A stretch of DNA of 64,000 bases from Arthrobacter glacialis (GTDB lineage: Bacteria; Actinomycetota; Actinomycetes; Actinomycetales; Micrococcaceae), in assembly GCF_002909445.1 (NCBI RefSeq), contig NZ_PPXC01000003.1, positions 124,001 through 188,000 of the forward strand. The letters are read 5' to 3'. A program made the translations under genes and the position numbers. The notes under the pieces were generated by a model that worked only from the letters and a program-made list of their open reading frames with translations, was not told the origin of the DNA and made no database searches. Shown here piece by piece: positions 28,028 to 36,630 of this stretch. The first letter of the stretch is position 1; each line of letters starts with the position of its first letter.

Positions 28028-29394
28028 TAGACTCCCTCCACCCTCAAGACACTCGTTACGGAATTAATGATGTCAAGACCCTTGATGGCCTCAACAGTTG
28101 CTGCCAAGGCAGCCTCGCTGGCACGGTGTGTGACGATGCGCAGCTCTGCCGAGCCGGGCCCGTCGTGGCCGTTGCCTTCACTGTGCACTGTTTGTCGCAT
28201 GGTCTCAATGGAGACACCATTCTGCGCAAAGAGCGCTGAAATCTTTGCCAGAACGCCCGGCTGGTCCGCCGCGTCTATGCCAATGTAGTACTGCGTGGTG
28301 ACGGCTTCGATCGGCAGTACCGGCAGCACCTCAATGGTTGATTCGGTGCGGCCGGGGCCGCCCAAGACCATGCGGCGTGCAGCCGAGACAACATCGCCCA
28401 TGACTGCGGACGCGGTGGGCGACCCACCGGCGCCACGACCATAGAACATCAATTCACCGGCCGATTCCGCCTCAACAAATACAGCGTTGAAGGCTCCGCG
28501 CACGGCACCCAGCGGGTGCTCACGGGGAATCAAGGTGGGGTGCACGCGGACGCTGACACCACTGGTGATCGCGCCGTCGCTGTTCGCTGCCTCAAGTTTC
28601 TCGGCAATCGCCAGCAGCTTGATGACGTAGCCGGCATCCTTGGCCGCTGCGATGTCAGCCGCCGTCACCTCGGTGATGCCCTGGCAATCCACATCCTCCA
28701 GTGCAAAGCGGGTGTGGAAGGCCAGTGAGGCCAAAATGGCGCCCTTGGCTGCCGCGTCGTGACCTTCAATGTCGGCTGTGGGGTCTGCTTCGGCGTAGCC
28801 CAGGCGAGTGGCGTCAGCCAACGCGTCAGCAAACTGGGCCCCGGTGGAATCCATTGCGTCCAGGATGTAGTTGGTGGTGCCATTGACGATGCCCATGATG
28901 CGGGTGATCTTGTCCCCGGCCAGGCTGTCATTGATGGGGCGCAGAATGGGGATGGCGCCAGCCACGGCAGCCTCGAAGGAGAGCTGGACGCCTGCGGCGT
29001 CAGCCTTCTCATACAAGGTGGGGCCATCCACTGCCAGCAGCGCCTTGTTTCCGGTGACAACTGCGGCGCCGTGCTCAATGGCTTCCAGAATCAGCGTGCG
29101 GGCCGGCTCCAAGCCACCCATGAGCTCAATGACAATGTCGGCTCCACGCACTAGCGCCGAGGCGTCGGTGGTAAATAGCTCGCGGGGCAGTTCAACCTCA
29201 CGGGGCGCGTCAACGTTCCGCACGGCAATGCCCACCAACTCCAAACGGGCACCCGTGCGGGCAGCCAAGGCGTCGGCGTCGTCGAGCAAAATGCGCGCGA
29301 CTTGCGAGCCCACATTTCCTGCTCCAAGGAGCGCCACTTTCAAGGTCTTGCTATTGGCGGTCACATCAGTGTCCGCGGTGTTGCGCTCTGTCAA
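28027..29394 (-). CDS. hom: Homoserine dehydrogenase
   Basis: Hom reduces aspartate semialdehyde to homoserine with NAD(P)H. The 455 residues comprise an N-terminal Rossmann domain ([15 protein letters not shown]), the catalytic domain ([28 protein letters not shown]) and a C-terminal ACT domain ([19 protein letters not shown]) that normally gives threonine feedback inhibition. It is followed by thrC with a one-base overlap. Confidence 0.96.
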   Translation of the reverse strand: MTERNTADTDVTANSKTLKVALLGAGNVGSQVARILLDDADALAARTGARLELVGIAVRNVDAPREVELPRELFTTDASALVRGADIVIELMGGLEPARTLILEAIEHGAAVVTGNKALLAVDGPTLYEKADAAGVQLSFEAAVAGAIPILRPINDSLAGDKITRIMGIVNGTTNYILDAMDSTGAQFADALADATRLGYAEADPTADIEGHDAAAKGAILASLAFHTRFALEDVDCQGITEVTAADIAAAKDAGYVIKLLAIAEKLEAANSDGAITSGVSVRVHPTLIPREHPLGAVRGAFNAVFVEAESAGELMFYGRGAGGSPTASAVMGDVVSAARRMVLGGPGRTESTIEVLPVLPIEAVTTQYYIGIDAADQPGVLAKISALFAQNGVSIETMRQTVHSEGNGHDGPGSAELRIVTHRASEAALAATVEAIKGLDIINSVTSVLRVEGV

Positions 29395-29401
29395 AGTCCC
29401 T

Positions 29402-30868
29402 CTAGGCCCCTAAATCGCGTGCCAGCAAATCATCTTCGGTTTCGCCCCGCACAATCAAGCGTGCGGTGCCGTTTTTTACGGCGACGACGGGCGGACGGGG
29501 CACATAGTTATAGTTGCTGGCCAATGCCCAGCAGTACGCGCCCGTTCCGGGGACTGCAAGCAAATCCCCGGCCGCCACGTCATTGGGCAGATATACATCT
29601 CTAACAACAATGTCACCACTCTCGCAATGTTTGCCCACCACTCGGGACAAAGCTGGAGTCGCAATGGAGGACCTGTTGGCCACGACGGCCGAATAATCCG
29701 CGTCATAAAGCACCGGACGGGCGTTGTCGCTCATACCGCCATCCACCGAAACATAGCGGCGCGGCGCCGTCACATCTTCTTGGCCGTCCACCTCAACCTG
29801 CACGGTTTTCAGCGTGCCGGTCTCATACAAGGTGAAGGTGGTGCTGCCGACAATGGCACGGCCGGGCTCAATGGACAGGCGCGGGCAGCTCATGCCCAGC
29901 TGTGCGCAAGTTTCTCGGACGACGGCGGCCATGGCCTCCGCGACCTCGGCGGCGGGCCGCGGGGTGTCCACTGCCGTATAGGCGATGCCGTAGCCGCCAC
30001 CCAGGTCCAGCTCGGGCAGCGTGATGCTGTACTTGTTCTGGATTTCGTTGGTGAAGGCCAACAGCTTGCGGGCGGCAATTTCAAAGCCCTCGGCCTCAAA
30101 GATTTGCGATCCGATGTGGGCGTGGAAGCCCAGGAAGTTGATGCTCGCCGACTCCACGGCCAGCTTTGCGGCCGCCTCGGCAGCGCTCATGCCGGGTGCC
30201 TCCGGATCCTCGGCAATGAAGGAGAGGCCGAACTTCTGGTCCTCGTGCGCTGTGGCAATCGATTCGTGCGTGTGGGCGTGCACGCCGGGGGTCAGGCGCA
30301 ACATGACGTTGGCCTTCACGCCGCGGGCGCCCGCAATGTCGGCCACCCGCGCAAGCTCATGCAAGCTGTCCACAACAATGCGACCCAGGCCCATGTCCAG
30401 GGCGCGGTTGATCTCGGCGCTGGACTTGTTGTTGCCGTGCAACCCCAGGTTTGCGCCGGACAGGCCGGCACGCTTGGCCACGGCCAGTTCACCGCCGGAG
30501 CACGTGTCCAGGCGCAGGCCCTCGGAATCCACCCAGCGGGCCACTTCGGTGGACAAGAAGGCCTTGCCTGCGTAGTAGACGTCCACGCCGCCGCAAATGT
30601 CTTTGAATGCCTGATCAAAGGCAGTCTTGAACGTCCGTGCACGGGCGCGGAAGTCGTCCTCGCTCATGACGAACAGCGGGGTGCCAAACTGGGCCTTCAG
30701 TTCACTCACCGGGATGCCACTGATGGTGACTTCCCCGTTTGGTCCGCGTTCGACGTCGTGCGCCCACATGGCAGGGACAAGCTCATTGACGTCACCGGCG
30801 GCAGGCAGCCACGCCGGTGCCAGCTCGGCGCCGGCAATCTGCTGGACCGCTGAGGTTGTGTCAGTCAT
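29402..30868 (-). CDS. lysA: Diaminopimelate decarboxylase
   Basis: LysA decarboxylates meso-diaminopimelate to lysine, which also supplies the peptidoglycan peptide. The 488 residues form a fold-type III PLP enzyme. The Schiff-base lysine lies in VYYAGKAFL, the dimer-contributed motif is HCESGD, and HAHIGSQI and LDLGGGYGIAY bind the cofactor. The protein has a roughly 40-residue N-terminal extension, common in actinobacteria. Spacing to hom is 7 bases and to argS 3 bases. Confidence 0.96.
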   Translation of the reverse strand: MTDTTSAVQQIAGAELAPAWLPAAGDVNELVPAMWAHDVERGPNGEVTISGIPVSELKAQFGTPLFVMSEDDFRARARTFKTAFDQAFKDICGGVDVYYAGKAFLSTEVARWVDSEGLRLDTCSGGELAVAKRAGLSGANLGLHGNNKSSAEINRALDMGLGRIVVDSLHELARVADIAGARGVKANVMLRLTPGVHAHTHESIATAHEDQKFGLSFIAEDPEAPGMSAAEAAAKLAVESASINFLGFHAHIGSQIFEAEGFEIAARKLLAFTNEIQNKYSITLPELDLGGGYGIAYTAVDTPRPAAEVAEAMAAVVRETCAQLGMSCPRLSIEPGRAIVGSTTFTLYETGTLKTVQVEVDGQEDVTAPRRYVSVDGGMSDNARPVLYDADYSAVVANRSSIATPALSRVVGKHCESGDIVVRDVYLPNDVAAGDLLAVPGTGAYCWALASNYNYVPRPPVVAVKNGTARLIVRGETEDDLLARDLGA

Positions 30869-30871
30869 GGC

Positions 30872-32524
30872 TTACATCCGTTCCGGAGCTGAGACACCCA
30901 ACAGGGACAGGCCGTTGGCGAGAACCTGGCCCACGGCGTCGTTGAGCCAGAGGCGGGTGCGGTTCGTGTCGGTGATGGCTTCCTCGCCCATGGGGGTCAC
31001 GCGGCAGGCGTCGTACCAGCGGTGATAGGCGCCGGCGATGACTTCCAGGTGGCGGGCCACGCGGTGCGGTTCGCGGAAGGAGGCGGCCTGGTTGAGCACG
31101 CCCGGGTACTGGCCCAGCACGGCGAGGAGCTCAGACTCCGTTGCGTGGGTCAGGGTTGCTGCATCAAAGGAGGTGCGCTCCACGTCTGCGGCTGCTGCGT
31201 TGCGGCCCACCGCGCGGGTGCGGGCATGGGCGTACTGCACGTAGAACACGGGGTTCTCGTTGGACTTCTTGGTCAGCACGTCCAAGTCGATGTCAATGTT
31301 GGAGTCGGAGGAGAAGCGGGCCAGCGAGTAGCGGGCGGCGTCCGTGCCAACAACCTCCACGAGGTCTTCCATGGTGACCACTGTGCCGGCGCGCTTGGAC
31401 ATGCGGACTGGCTTGCCGTCCTGAACCAGGTTCACCATCTGGCCGATGAGGACCTCAACGCGGTTGGCGTCGTCGCCCATGGCCGCAGCTGCTGCCTTCA
31501 GGCGGGCAACATAGCCGTGGTGGTCGGCGCCGAGCATGTAGATGCACAGGTCAAAGCCGCGGTCGCGCTTGTTCTTGAAGTAGGCTATATCGCCGGCAAT
31601 ATAGGCTGCGTTGCCGTCACTCTTGATGACCACGCGGTCCTTGTCGTCGCCGTAGTCGGTGGAGTTCAGCCACCAGGCGCCGTCCTTGAGGTACATGTTG
31701 CCGGAGCCCTTGAGCTGGTCCAGAAGCTTCTCCACGGCACCGTTCTCAAACAAGGAGTTCTCGTGGAAGTAGACATCAAAGTCCACGCCGAACTCGTGCA
31801 GGGAGGCGCGGATGGCGGCAAACATGAGCTCAACGCCCTGGGCGCGGAACTCTTCCTGGGGATCCGCTGAGTCAAGGATGCCGGGGTTGTTCGCCATGAC
31901 TTCCTTGGCGATGTCCTCGATGTAGTCGCCGCCGTAGCCGTCTTCCGGTGCGGCCTCGCCCTTGGCGCTGGCCAGCAATGAGCGGGCAAACTTGTCAATC
32001 TGGTTGCCGTGGTCATTGAAGTAGTACTCACGAGTGACGTCGGCGCCCTGAGACTGGAAGATGCGGGCCAGGGAGTCGCCCACTGCTGCCCAACGGGTGC
32101 CACCGAGGTGGATGGGGCCGGTGGGGTTGGCGGAGACGAATTCCAGGTTGATCTTGGTGCCGGCCATGGCTGCAGTGGTGCCGAAGCTTTCGCCGGCTTC
32201 AACGATTGCCTTGGCCAGTTCGCCTGCGGCGGCAGCGTCAAGAATGATGTTCAGGAAGCCGGGACCGGCAATGTCCACCGTGGAAACGCCGGGAATTTGC
32301 GCCAGGCGGGTGCTGAGGACTTCGGCGATTTTGCGCGGCGGAACTCCCGCCGGCTTGGCCAGCTGGAGGGCAATATTGGTGGCCCAGTCGCCGTGCTCGC
32401 GGCTCTTGGGCCGGTCCACCTTGACTTCCGTGGGCAGGGCCTCGACGGGAACACTGAGTTCACCGGCGTCGACGGCATCTTTTAGGCAGGTGGTAATGGC
32501 GGCAGAAAGTTCTTCAGGAGTCAC
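30872..32524 (-). CDS. argS: Arginyl-tRNA synthetase
   Basis: A class I aminoacyl-tRNA synthetase, 550 residues. The HIGH-type motif is PIHLGGTRWAAVGD and the KMSKS-type motif is RMSKRAGTVV. The DALR anticodon-binding domain with its YHRWYDACRV segment is at the C-terminus. The gene heads the argS-lysA-hom-thrC-thrB transcript. Its GTG start follows TACACT by 7 bases with no separate ribosome site, so the whole operon may begin with a leaderless mRNA. Confidence 0.97.
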   Translation of the reverse strand: MTPEELSAAITTCLKDAVDAGELSVPVEALPTEVKVDRPKSREHGDWATNIALQLAKPAGVPPRKIAEVLSTRLAQIPGVSTVDIAGPGFLNIILDAAAAGELAKAIVEAGESFGTTAAMAGTKINLEFVSANPTGPIHLGGTRWAAVGDSLARIFQSQGADVTREYYFNDHGNQIDKFARSLLASAKGEAAPEDGYGGDYIEDIAKEVMANNPGILDSADPQEEFRAQGVELMFAAIRASLHEFGVDFDVYFHENSLFENGAVEKLLDQLKGSGNMYLKDGAWWLNSTDYGDDKDRVVIKSDGNAAYIAGDIAYFKNKRDRGFDLCIYMLGADHHGYVARLKAAAAAMGDDANRVEVLIGQMVNLVQDGKPVRMSKRAGTVVTMEDLVEVVGTDAARYSLARFSSDSNIDIDLDVLTKKSNENPVFYVQYAHARTRAVGRNAAAADVERTSFDAATLTHATESELLAVLGQYPGVLNQAASFREPHRVARHLEVIAGAYHRWYDACRVTPMGEEAITDTNRTRLWLNDAVGQVLANGLSLLGVSAPERM

Positions 32525-32531
32525 ACCCCTA

Positions 32532-32537
32532 AGTGTA
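32532..32537 (-). promoter_or_regulatory. -10 element for the argS operon, leaderless
   Basis: TACACT on the minus strand ends 7 bases before the GTG at 32524. Confidence 0.45.
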
Positions 32538-32567
32538 CGGTTCTCCCCGTTCCCTCCCCCAATCCTG

Positions 32568-33845
32568 CTAGGAGTTGACGGGAGCTTGCGCGAAATCGTC
32601 CTCGAGCATCTTGGGGCGGCAGATGATCCAGGCGCCGGCCCCCAGAAGCATCAAGGTGGCGAACAGGAACAGGAACGGGGCCGTCCACGAGCCCGTCCAC
32701 TGATGCAGCAGGCCAAAGAACAGCGGACCCGTGCAGGCGAAGGTGTAGCCCATCCCCTGGCTGAATCCAGAGAGCGCTCCGGCCCCGAGCTGGGTCCGGG
32801 TGCGGTGGTTGATCAGCAGCAGCGACAGCGGGAACGTTCCAGGGCCCAAACCGGCCAGTGACACCCAAATCCAGGTGCCCGACGCCGGTGAAAGCAGCAG
32901 CCCCAGGTACCCCGCGATGAAGCAGCCCAGCATGACCAGCACAGCCGGGAAGGGATTGCGCATTTTTGCCGCGATGAGAGGGATAGCAAGGCTCAATGGC
33001 AAGCCCAGGGCCGCAAAGAGGGCCAGCATTGAGCCGGCGGCTCCCCTGTCCAGACCGGCCTCAGTAAGGATGGCCGGCAACCAGGCGAACATGGCATAGG
33101 TATTCAGGGACGTGCAGCCGAACATGAGCGTCAGTCCCCACGCGGTGGGCGAGCGCCACAGGTTCATTTTTGGCGCCTTGGCCGGTGAGACTGTTGCCGA
33201 GGATGACTTGATCACCAAGTCCGCCTCGGCGGGCACAGCGGCGGGCGGGGTTCTCGGGGAAGCCGGGTTCGACGTCGTCCGTGGTGACATGAAGGCAACC
33301 AGCCACGGGATCAAGGCAATGGTGCTGATCCCGGCCCACGCAGCAAGGGAAAGCTGCCAGGAAGTGGCGTCGGCGATGGGGACCGCGAGCTGAGCCGGAA
33401 TGGCCGTGCCGAGCGAAAGTGCTGTCACATAGAGGGCCGTCATCAGGCCCACCTTGGCGGGGAAATACTTCTTGACCAGCGGCGGCAGGAGCACGTTGCC
33501 GGCGCCCAGGCCGCCAAAGGCAATCACCGAAAAGACCAGAAAAAGTGGGGTGTTGGGTGCCAGGACGCGGGCAATCTGACCCACAATCCCCACCAGAATG
33601 GAAAGGATGATGAGTTTTTCCAGGGAGGCCCAGCGGATCACATAGGGGGTCAGAAAGCCGAAAAGCCCGAACGCCGCGGTGGGAAGCATGCCCAGGATGC
33701 CGATGGAAGTGGCACTCAGCGGGAGGTCGTTGTTAATGCTGGTAATGAGTGGCGGCACCACTGTCACAGCGGATCGCAGCGTCAACGCCGTCAGGATTAT
33801 GGCCGCCGCGAGAATCCATGCGGAGGGACGCAATTTGCCTACCAT
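32568..33845 (-). CDS. MFS transporter, CynX/NimT type
   Basis: A 425-residue, 12-helix major facilitator. It resembles the CynX/NimT group, with TLRSAVTVVPPLITSI near the N-terminus, a GMLPTAAFGLFGFL helix and a long Pro/Ala-rich central loop (about residues 195-230). Members export or import small anions or nitroimidazoles; the substrate here is unknown. It is transcribed toward argS with a 43-base gap but probably from its own promoter. Confidence 0.82.
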   Translation of the reverse strand: MVGKLRPSAWILAAAIILTALTLRSAVTVVPPLITSINNDLPLSATSIGILGMLPTAAFGLFGFLTPYVIRWASLEKLIILSILVGIVGQIARVLAPNTPLFLVFSVIAFGGLGAGNVLLPPLVKKYFPAKVGLMTALYVTALSLGTAIPAQLAVPIADATSWQLSLAAWAGISTIALIPWLVAFMSPRTTSNPASPRTPPAAVPAEADLVIKSSSATVSPAKAPKMNLWRSPTAWGLTLMFGCTSLNTYAMFAWLPAILTEAGLDRGAAGSMLALFAALGLPLSLAIPLIAAKMRNPFPAVLVMLGCFIAGYLGLLLSPASGTWIWVSLAGLGPGTFPLSLLLINHRTRTQLGAGALSGFSQGMGYTFACTGPLFFGLLHQWTGSWTAPFLFLFATLMLLGAGAWIICRPKMLEDDFAQAPVNS

Positions 33846-33954
33846 GTGTTCACCATTGCCCCAACGTTACCCCGCGGGTGTTGGTCCCGACAGCATTATT
33901 CGGCGGCCGCGGTGATGATGCTTGCCACGTGTTTAGGGCTGTTGTGGACCCGGT

Positions 33955-33985
33955 TTTACATTGGGCGCCCCGCACCTGCTAAGCT
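33955..33985 (+). promoter_or_regulatory. Candidate promoter of tRNA-Arg
   Basis: TTTACA (33955-33960) and TAAGCT (33980-33985) are 19 bases apart and end 34 bases before the mature tRNA. The spacing is slightly long. Confidence 0.35.
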
Positions 33986-34019
33986 CTTTCTCGTTCCCTT
34001 TGGCAGCCACGGTTGCCAC

Positions 34020-34092
34020 GCCTTCGTAGCTCAGGGGATAGAGCGTCGGTTTCCGGTACCGTAGGTCGGGGGTTCGAATCCCTCCGAGGGCA
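34020..34092 (+). tRNA. tRNA-Arg (anticodon CCG)
   Basis: A full cloverleaf can be drawn. The acceptor GCCTTCG pairs with CGAGGGC (one U-G), the D-stem is GCTC/GAGC, and the anticodon loop TTCCGGT gives CCG, reading CGG. The T-arm is GGGGG-TTCGAAT-CCCTC. The 3' CCA is not encoded. The outer anticodon-stem pair (27-43) is U-U, a mismatch. A terminator follows 7 bases later. Confidence 0.95.
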
Positions 34093-34098
34093 CACAAA

Positions 34099-34136
34099 AA
34101 ACCCCGCCAATTCATTGAATTGGCGGGGTTTCTTTA
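34099..34136 (+). terminator. Intrinsic terminator after tRNA-Arg
   Basis: A stem of AAACCCCGCCAATTCA and its complement, 34099-34114 and 34116-34131, is followed by TCTTT. Flanking A and T runs allow use from both directions, so it may also end the convergent VOC gene transcript. Confidence 0.9.
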
Positions 34137-34144
34137 TGCCTTCT

Positions 34145-34672
34145 TTATTGCGACGCGGCCCAATCCGCAACCCGCTGCGCGCTTTCATCCTCGGAGAGGT
34201 CCTGAACCCGCGTCATGATGGACCACCGAACACCGAAGGGGTCCCTGATGCTGGCGAAACGGTCGCCCGAGACAAAATTGGTGACGGGTTCCCGAATCAC
34301 TGCCCCGGCCTCCTGAGCCCGGGCCACCAGAGCATCCACATCCGGGCAGTACAAGCCCATCGAATAGCAGTCGTTGTCGCCTTCCGGGGACGGAACCAGA
34401 TGGTAGTGCGGACTCGGTTCACCGATCTGCAGGCGGCCCTGGCCAAAGTCGAGCTCGGCGTGCACCACCACGCCGTCGAACTCGGTAACACCGAGCACCC
34501 GGGCGCCAAACACTTCTGCATAGAATGCGAGCGCGTCCTTGGCACCCGGGATGGCCAGAAACGGCGTCAGGGATGTGAAGCCGTGCGGAACCCCCTGAGT
34601 GGTGAATTCTCCATTGGCTGCTGCGGTCAATTCTGGGCTCTTGTTTTCAGTCATGGAAGCGACGGTACTCAT
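34145..34672 (-). CDS. VOC family protein (glyoxalase/PhnB-like)
   Basis: A 175-residue protein of the vicinal-oxygen-chelate superfamily, close to PhnB and glyoxalase-like proteins. It shows the paired beta-alpha-beta-beta-beta modules: TPFLAIPGAKDALAFYAEVF in the first and DVDALVARAQEAGAVI with DPFGVRWSI in the second. No specific metal set can be assigned and the function is unknown. ATG 34672 or ATG 34654 can serve as start; neither has a good ribosome site. It is divergent from the AraC-type gene. Confidence 0.78.
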   Translation of the reverse strand: MSTVASMTENKSPELTAAANGEFTTQGVPHGFTSLTPFLAIPGAKDALAFYAEVFGARVLGVTEFDGVVVHAELDFGQGRLQIGEPSPHYHLVPSPEGDNDCYSMGLYCPDVDALVARAQEAGAVIREPVTNFVSGDRFASIRDPFGVRWSIMTRVQDLSEDESAQRVADWAASQ

Positions 34673-34714
34673 AGTCACGGAAATAAGCTTGTAGATTCGC
34701 GACAGCACAAAAAG

Positions 34715-34720
34715 TAGACT
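34715..34720 (+). promoter_or_regulatory. -10 element for leaderless AraC-type gene
   Basis: TAGACT ends 6 bases before the GTG at 34727, the same hexamer and spacing as for nagA and the TetR gene. Confidence 0.5.
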
Positions 34721-34726
34721 CGGTGC

Positions 34727-35521
34727 GTGGCGAATCCCTTCAAAGGCATCCTGTACCCCACCCGATTGCCAACATTTCACCGTTTGCCCGCACCAGATTC
34801 CGTTAAGGACCTGGTGCAGTGGTTTTGGATCCCGGAATGGGACATTGAACCTGGCCGTTCATCCCGACAGCAGTTGATAGCCTTCGCCGCCTCCAATCTG
34901 GTGGTTCAGCCCCACGCAGTGGAGTTCTCCGGCCCGACCACCCGCACCTCACACCGTGATCTCACCGGCCATGGGTGGGCCGTGGGGGCGCTGCTGCGCC
35001 CGGCTGCCATTCCCGCCTTCACCACGGATCCCGCAGCATTGCGCGATCGCGAGGTGGCCCTGAGTCTTCCGGCCTTGCAATCTGCCGTGGTGGCGGCGAT
35101 GGGTGGCGCCGACCCCGCTCAGCGCCGAAACGATGCCGTTGAGGAATTCACGGCGTGGCTCCTGGAAACCGTTGCCGAGGTCTCCCCCGAAGCCTTGCTG
35201 GCCAATTCCATGGCGGAGCTGCTTGGGTCCTCACCGGAAGTAGTCCGGATCGAGGACGCAGCACAGCAGCTGGCGGTGTCGCCGCGGACCCTGCAACGGC
35301 TGGCCAAGAAGTATGTTGGGCTGAGTCCGGCTGCCTTGATTCGACGACGGCGCCTGCAGGAGGCCGCCGACAAGGTCCGGACCCACCCCGGGCTTGACCT
35401 GGCCGGGATCGCCGCCGACCTTGGCTACGCCGATCAAGCCCATCTGGCCAATGACTTCCAACGATTCCTGGAATTCTCCCCCAGCAGTTACCGCAGCACA
35501 GTGAACGGCCCGCACCCTTAA
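34727..35521 (+). CDS. AraC-family transcriptional regulator
   Basis: A 264-residue regulator. The N-terminal part (about 1-150, DUF6597-like, FWIPEWDIEPG) is a putative sensor. The C-terminal AraC domain has two helix-turn-helix motifs: IEDAAQQLAVSPRTLQRLAKKYVGLSP and LDLAGIAADLGYADQAHLANDFQRF. The divergent neighbour encoding the VOC protein, 54 bases away, is the likely target. The start is a GTG 6 bases after TAGACT. Confidence 0.85.
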   Translation: MANPFKGILYPTRLPTFHRLPAPDSVKDLVQWFWIPEWDIEPGRSSRQQLIAFAASNLVVQPHAVEFSGPTTRTSHRDLTGHGWAVGALLRPAAIPAFTTDPAALRDREVALSLPALQSAVVAAMGGADPAQRRNDAVEEFTAWLLETVAEVSPEALLANSMAELLGSSPEVVRIEDAAQQLAVSPRTLQRLAKKYVGLSPAALIRRRRLQEAADKVRTHPGLDLAGIAADLGYADQAHLANDFQRFLEFSPSSYRSTVNGPHP

Positions 35522-35564
35522 CCCACTGCTTCCTCTCAGCATTCGCTCACAATCCCGTGACAAC

Positions 35565-36536
35565 GTGGATGCGATGGACTTGCTTCAGGAACACCACGGC
35601 CCCACACGACGGTCCCGGAAACGCCCGGTACTGAACCTTTTTGTGCTGCTCGGTTCCCTGACCTTGACCTTCATACTGCTGGCCCACGCATGGCTCCCGG
35701 AAATCGCCGGGCTGGGTCTCATTGTGGATTCGGGCCTGATCTGGTTTGGCGCCCTGATCCCTGTCCTTGGCCTGCTGGCCCTCGCCGCGCGACCCAGGCA
35801 GCTGGCCGTTGCCGTCCTGGTGCCAGCACTGGTCTGGGCGCTGCTTTTTATTCCGGGAATGGTTCCCCTGGCCTGGTCCGCGCCTGCATCATCGGAAGCG
35901 TCGTTGAGCGTTATCAGCCAAAACGTTCAGGCCGGATCAGGCACCGCGGGCGACTCGGCCAGGAGCCTTGCCGCCACAGGCGCCCAGGTTATTGCCTTGC
36001 AGGAGATCGACGGCGCGTCCCGGGACGCCGTGGACGCCGAGCTCAACCCCCACTACGAATTCTCTTACCGCATTGGCACTGTTGGGCTGTGGAGCAACTA
36101 CCCCATCCTCAACCCCTCACCGCAGGGCCTGGGCCTGGGCTGGAACAGGGCCTTGTCGGCGGATCTTGATACGCCCGGCGGCCTGGTGCGCATCTATGTG
36201 GTGCACGCTGCATCCGCCCGGCCGTTGGAGCATTCCGACAGGGACACCATGCTGGCCAGCCTTGCCCAGACAATAGCCGAGGACCCGAGCAAGAAGGTCA
36301 TCGCGGTGGGCGACTTTAATGCAGCGTCCACCGACAGATACTTCTCCGCCCTCACCAAACACCTGAGTGAACCCGCCCAGGACGACGGCTTGGCGGGGTT
36401 CACCTGGCCCGCCAAACCGATGCCAATCACCCGTCTGGACCATATTCTCCAACGCGGCTTGACCGTTACCTCAAACTCTGTGGTGCCCGCCGGGGCCAGT
36501 GACCACCTGGCCATCCACGCCACCTTCAACCTGTAG
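35565..36536 (+). CDS. Membrane-bound endonuclease/exonuclease/phosphatase family protein
   Basis: A 323-residue protein with three membrane helices in the first 105 residues, then an extracytoplasmic EEP domain. The catalytic signs are ISQNVQAG, IALQEID, VGDFNAAS, RLDHIL and the final GASDHLAI (His/Asp). This group acts on phosphodiesters in nucleic acids, lipids or sugar phosphates; the substrate is unknown. GTG 35565 or ATG 35574 may start it. Its last 13 bases, including the stop codon, are duplicated in tandem. Confidence 0.83.
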   Translation: MDAMDLLQEHHGPTRRSRKRPVLNLFVLLGSLTLTFILLAHAWLPEIAGLGLIVDSGLIWFGALIPVLGLLALAARPRQLAVAVLVPALVWALLFIPGMVPLAWSAPASSEASLSVISQNVQAGSGTAGDSARSLAATGAQVIALQEIDGASRDAVDAELNPHYEFSYRIGTVGLWSNYPILNPSPQGLGLGWNRALSADLDTPGGLVRIYVVHAASARPLEHSDRDTMLASLAQTIAEDPSKKVIAVGDFNAASTDRYFSALTKHLSEPAQDDGLAGFTWPAKPMPITRLDHILQRGLTVTSNSVVPAGASDHLAIHATFNL

Positions 36537-36549
36537 CTTCAACCTGTAG
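36524..36549 (+). repeat. Tandem 13-bp duplication across a stop codon
   Basis: CTTCAACCTGTAG occurs twice in direct succession, 36524-36536 and 36537-36549. The first copy encodes the end of the EEP protein and its stop. Confidence 0.85.
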
Positions 36550-36630
36550 ACGGTCCCCAGCGGGGAAAACCTTGACTTCCAGCCGCTCTTCCGAGAGGCT
36601 CATGCCCAAGGGCGTCAATGAAAGGTCTCC

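Noticed and set aside
34020-34136. tRNA-Arg as an integration site with a nearby island
   Set aside because: No integrase and no repeated tRNA 3' end were found in the window.
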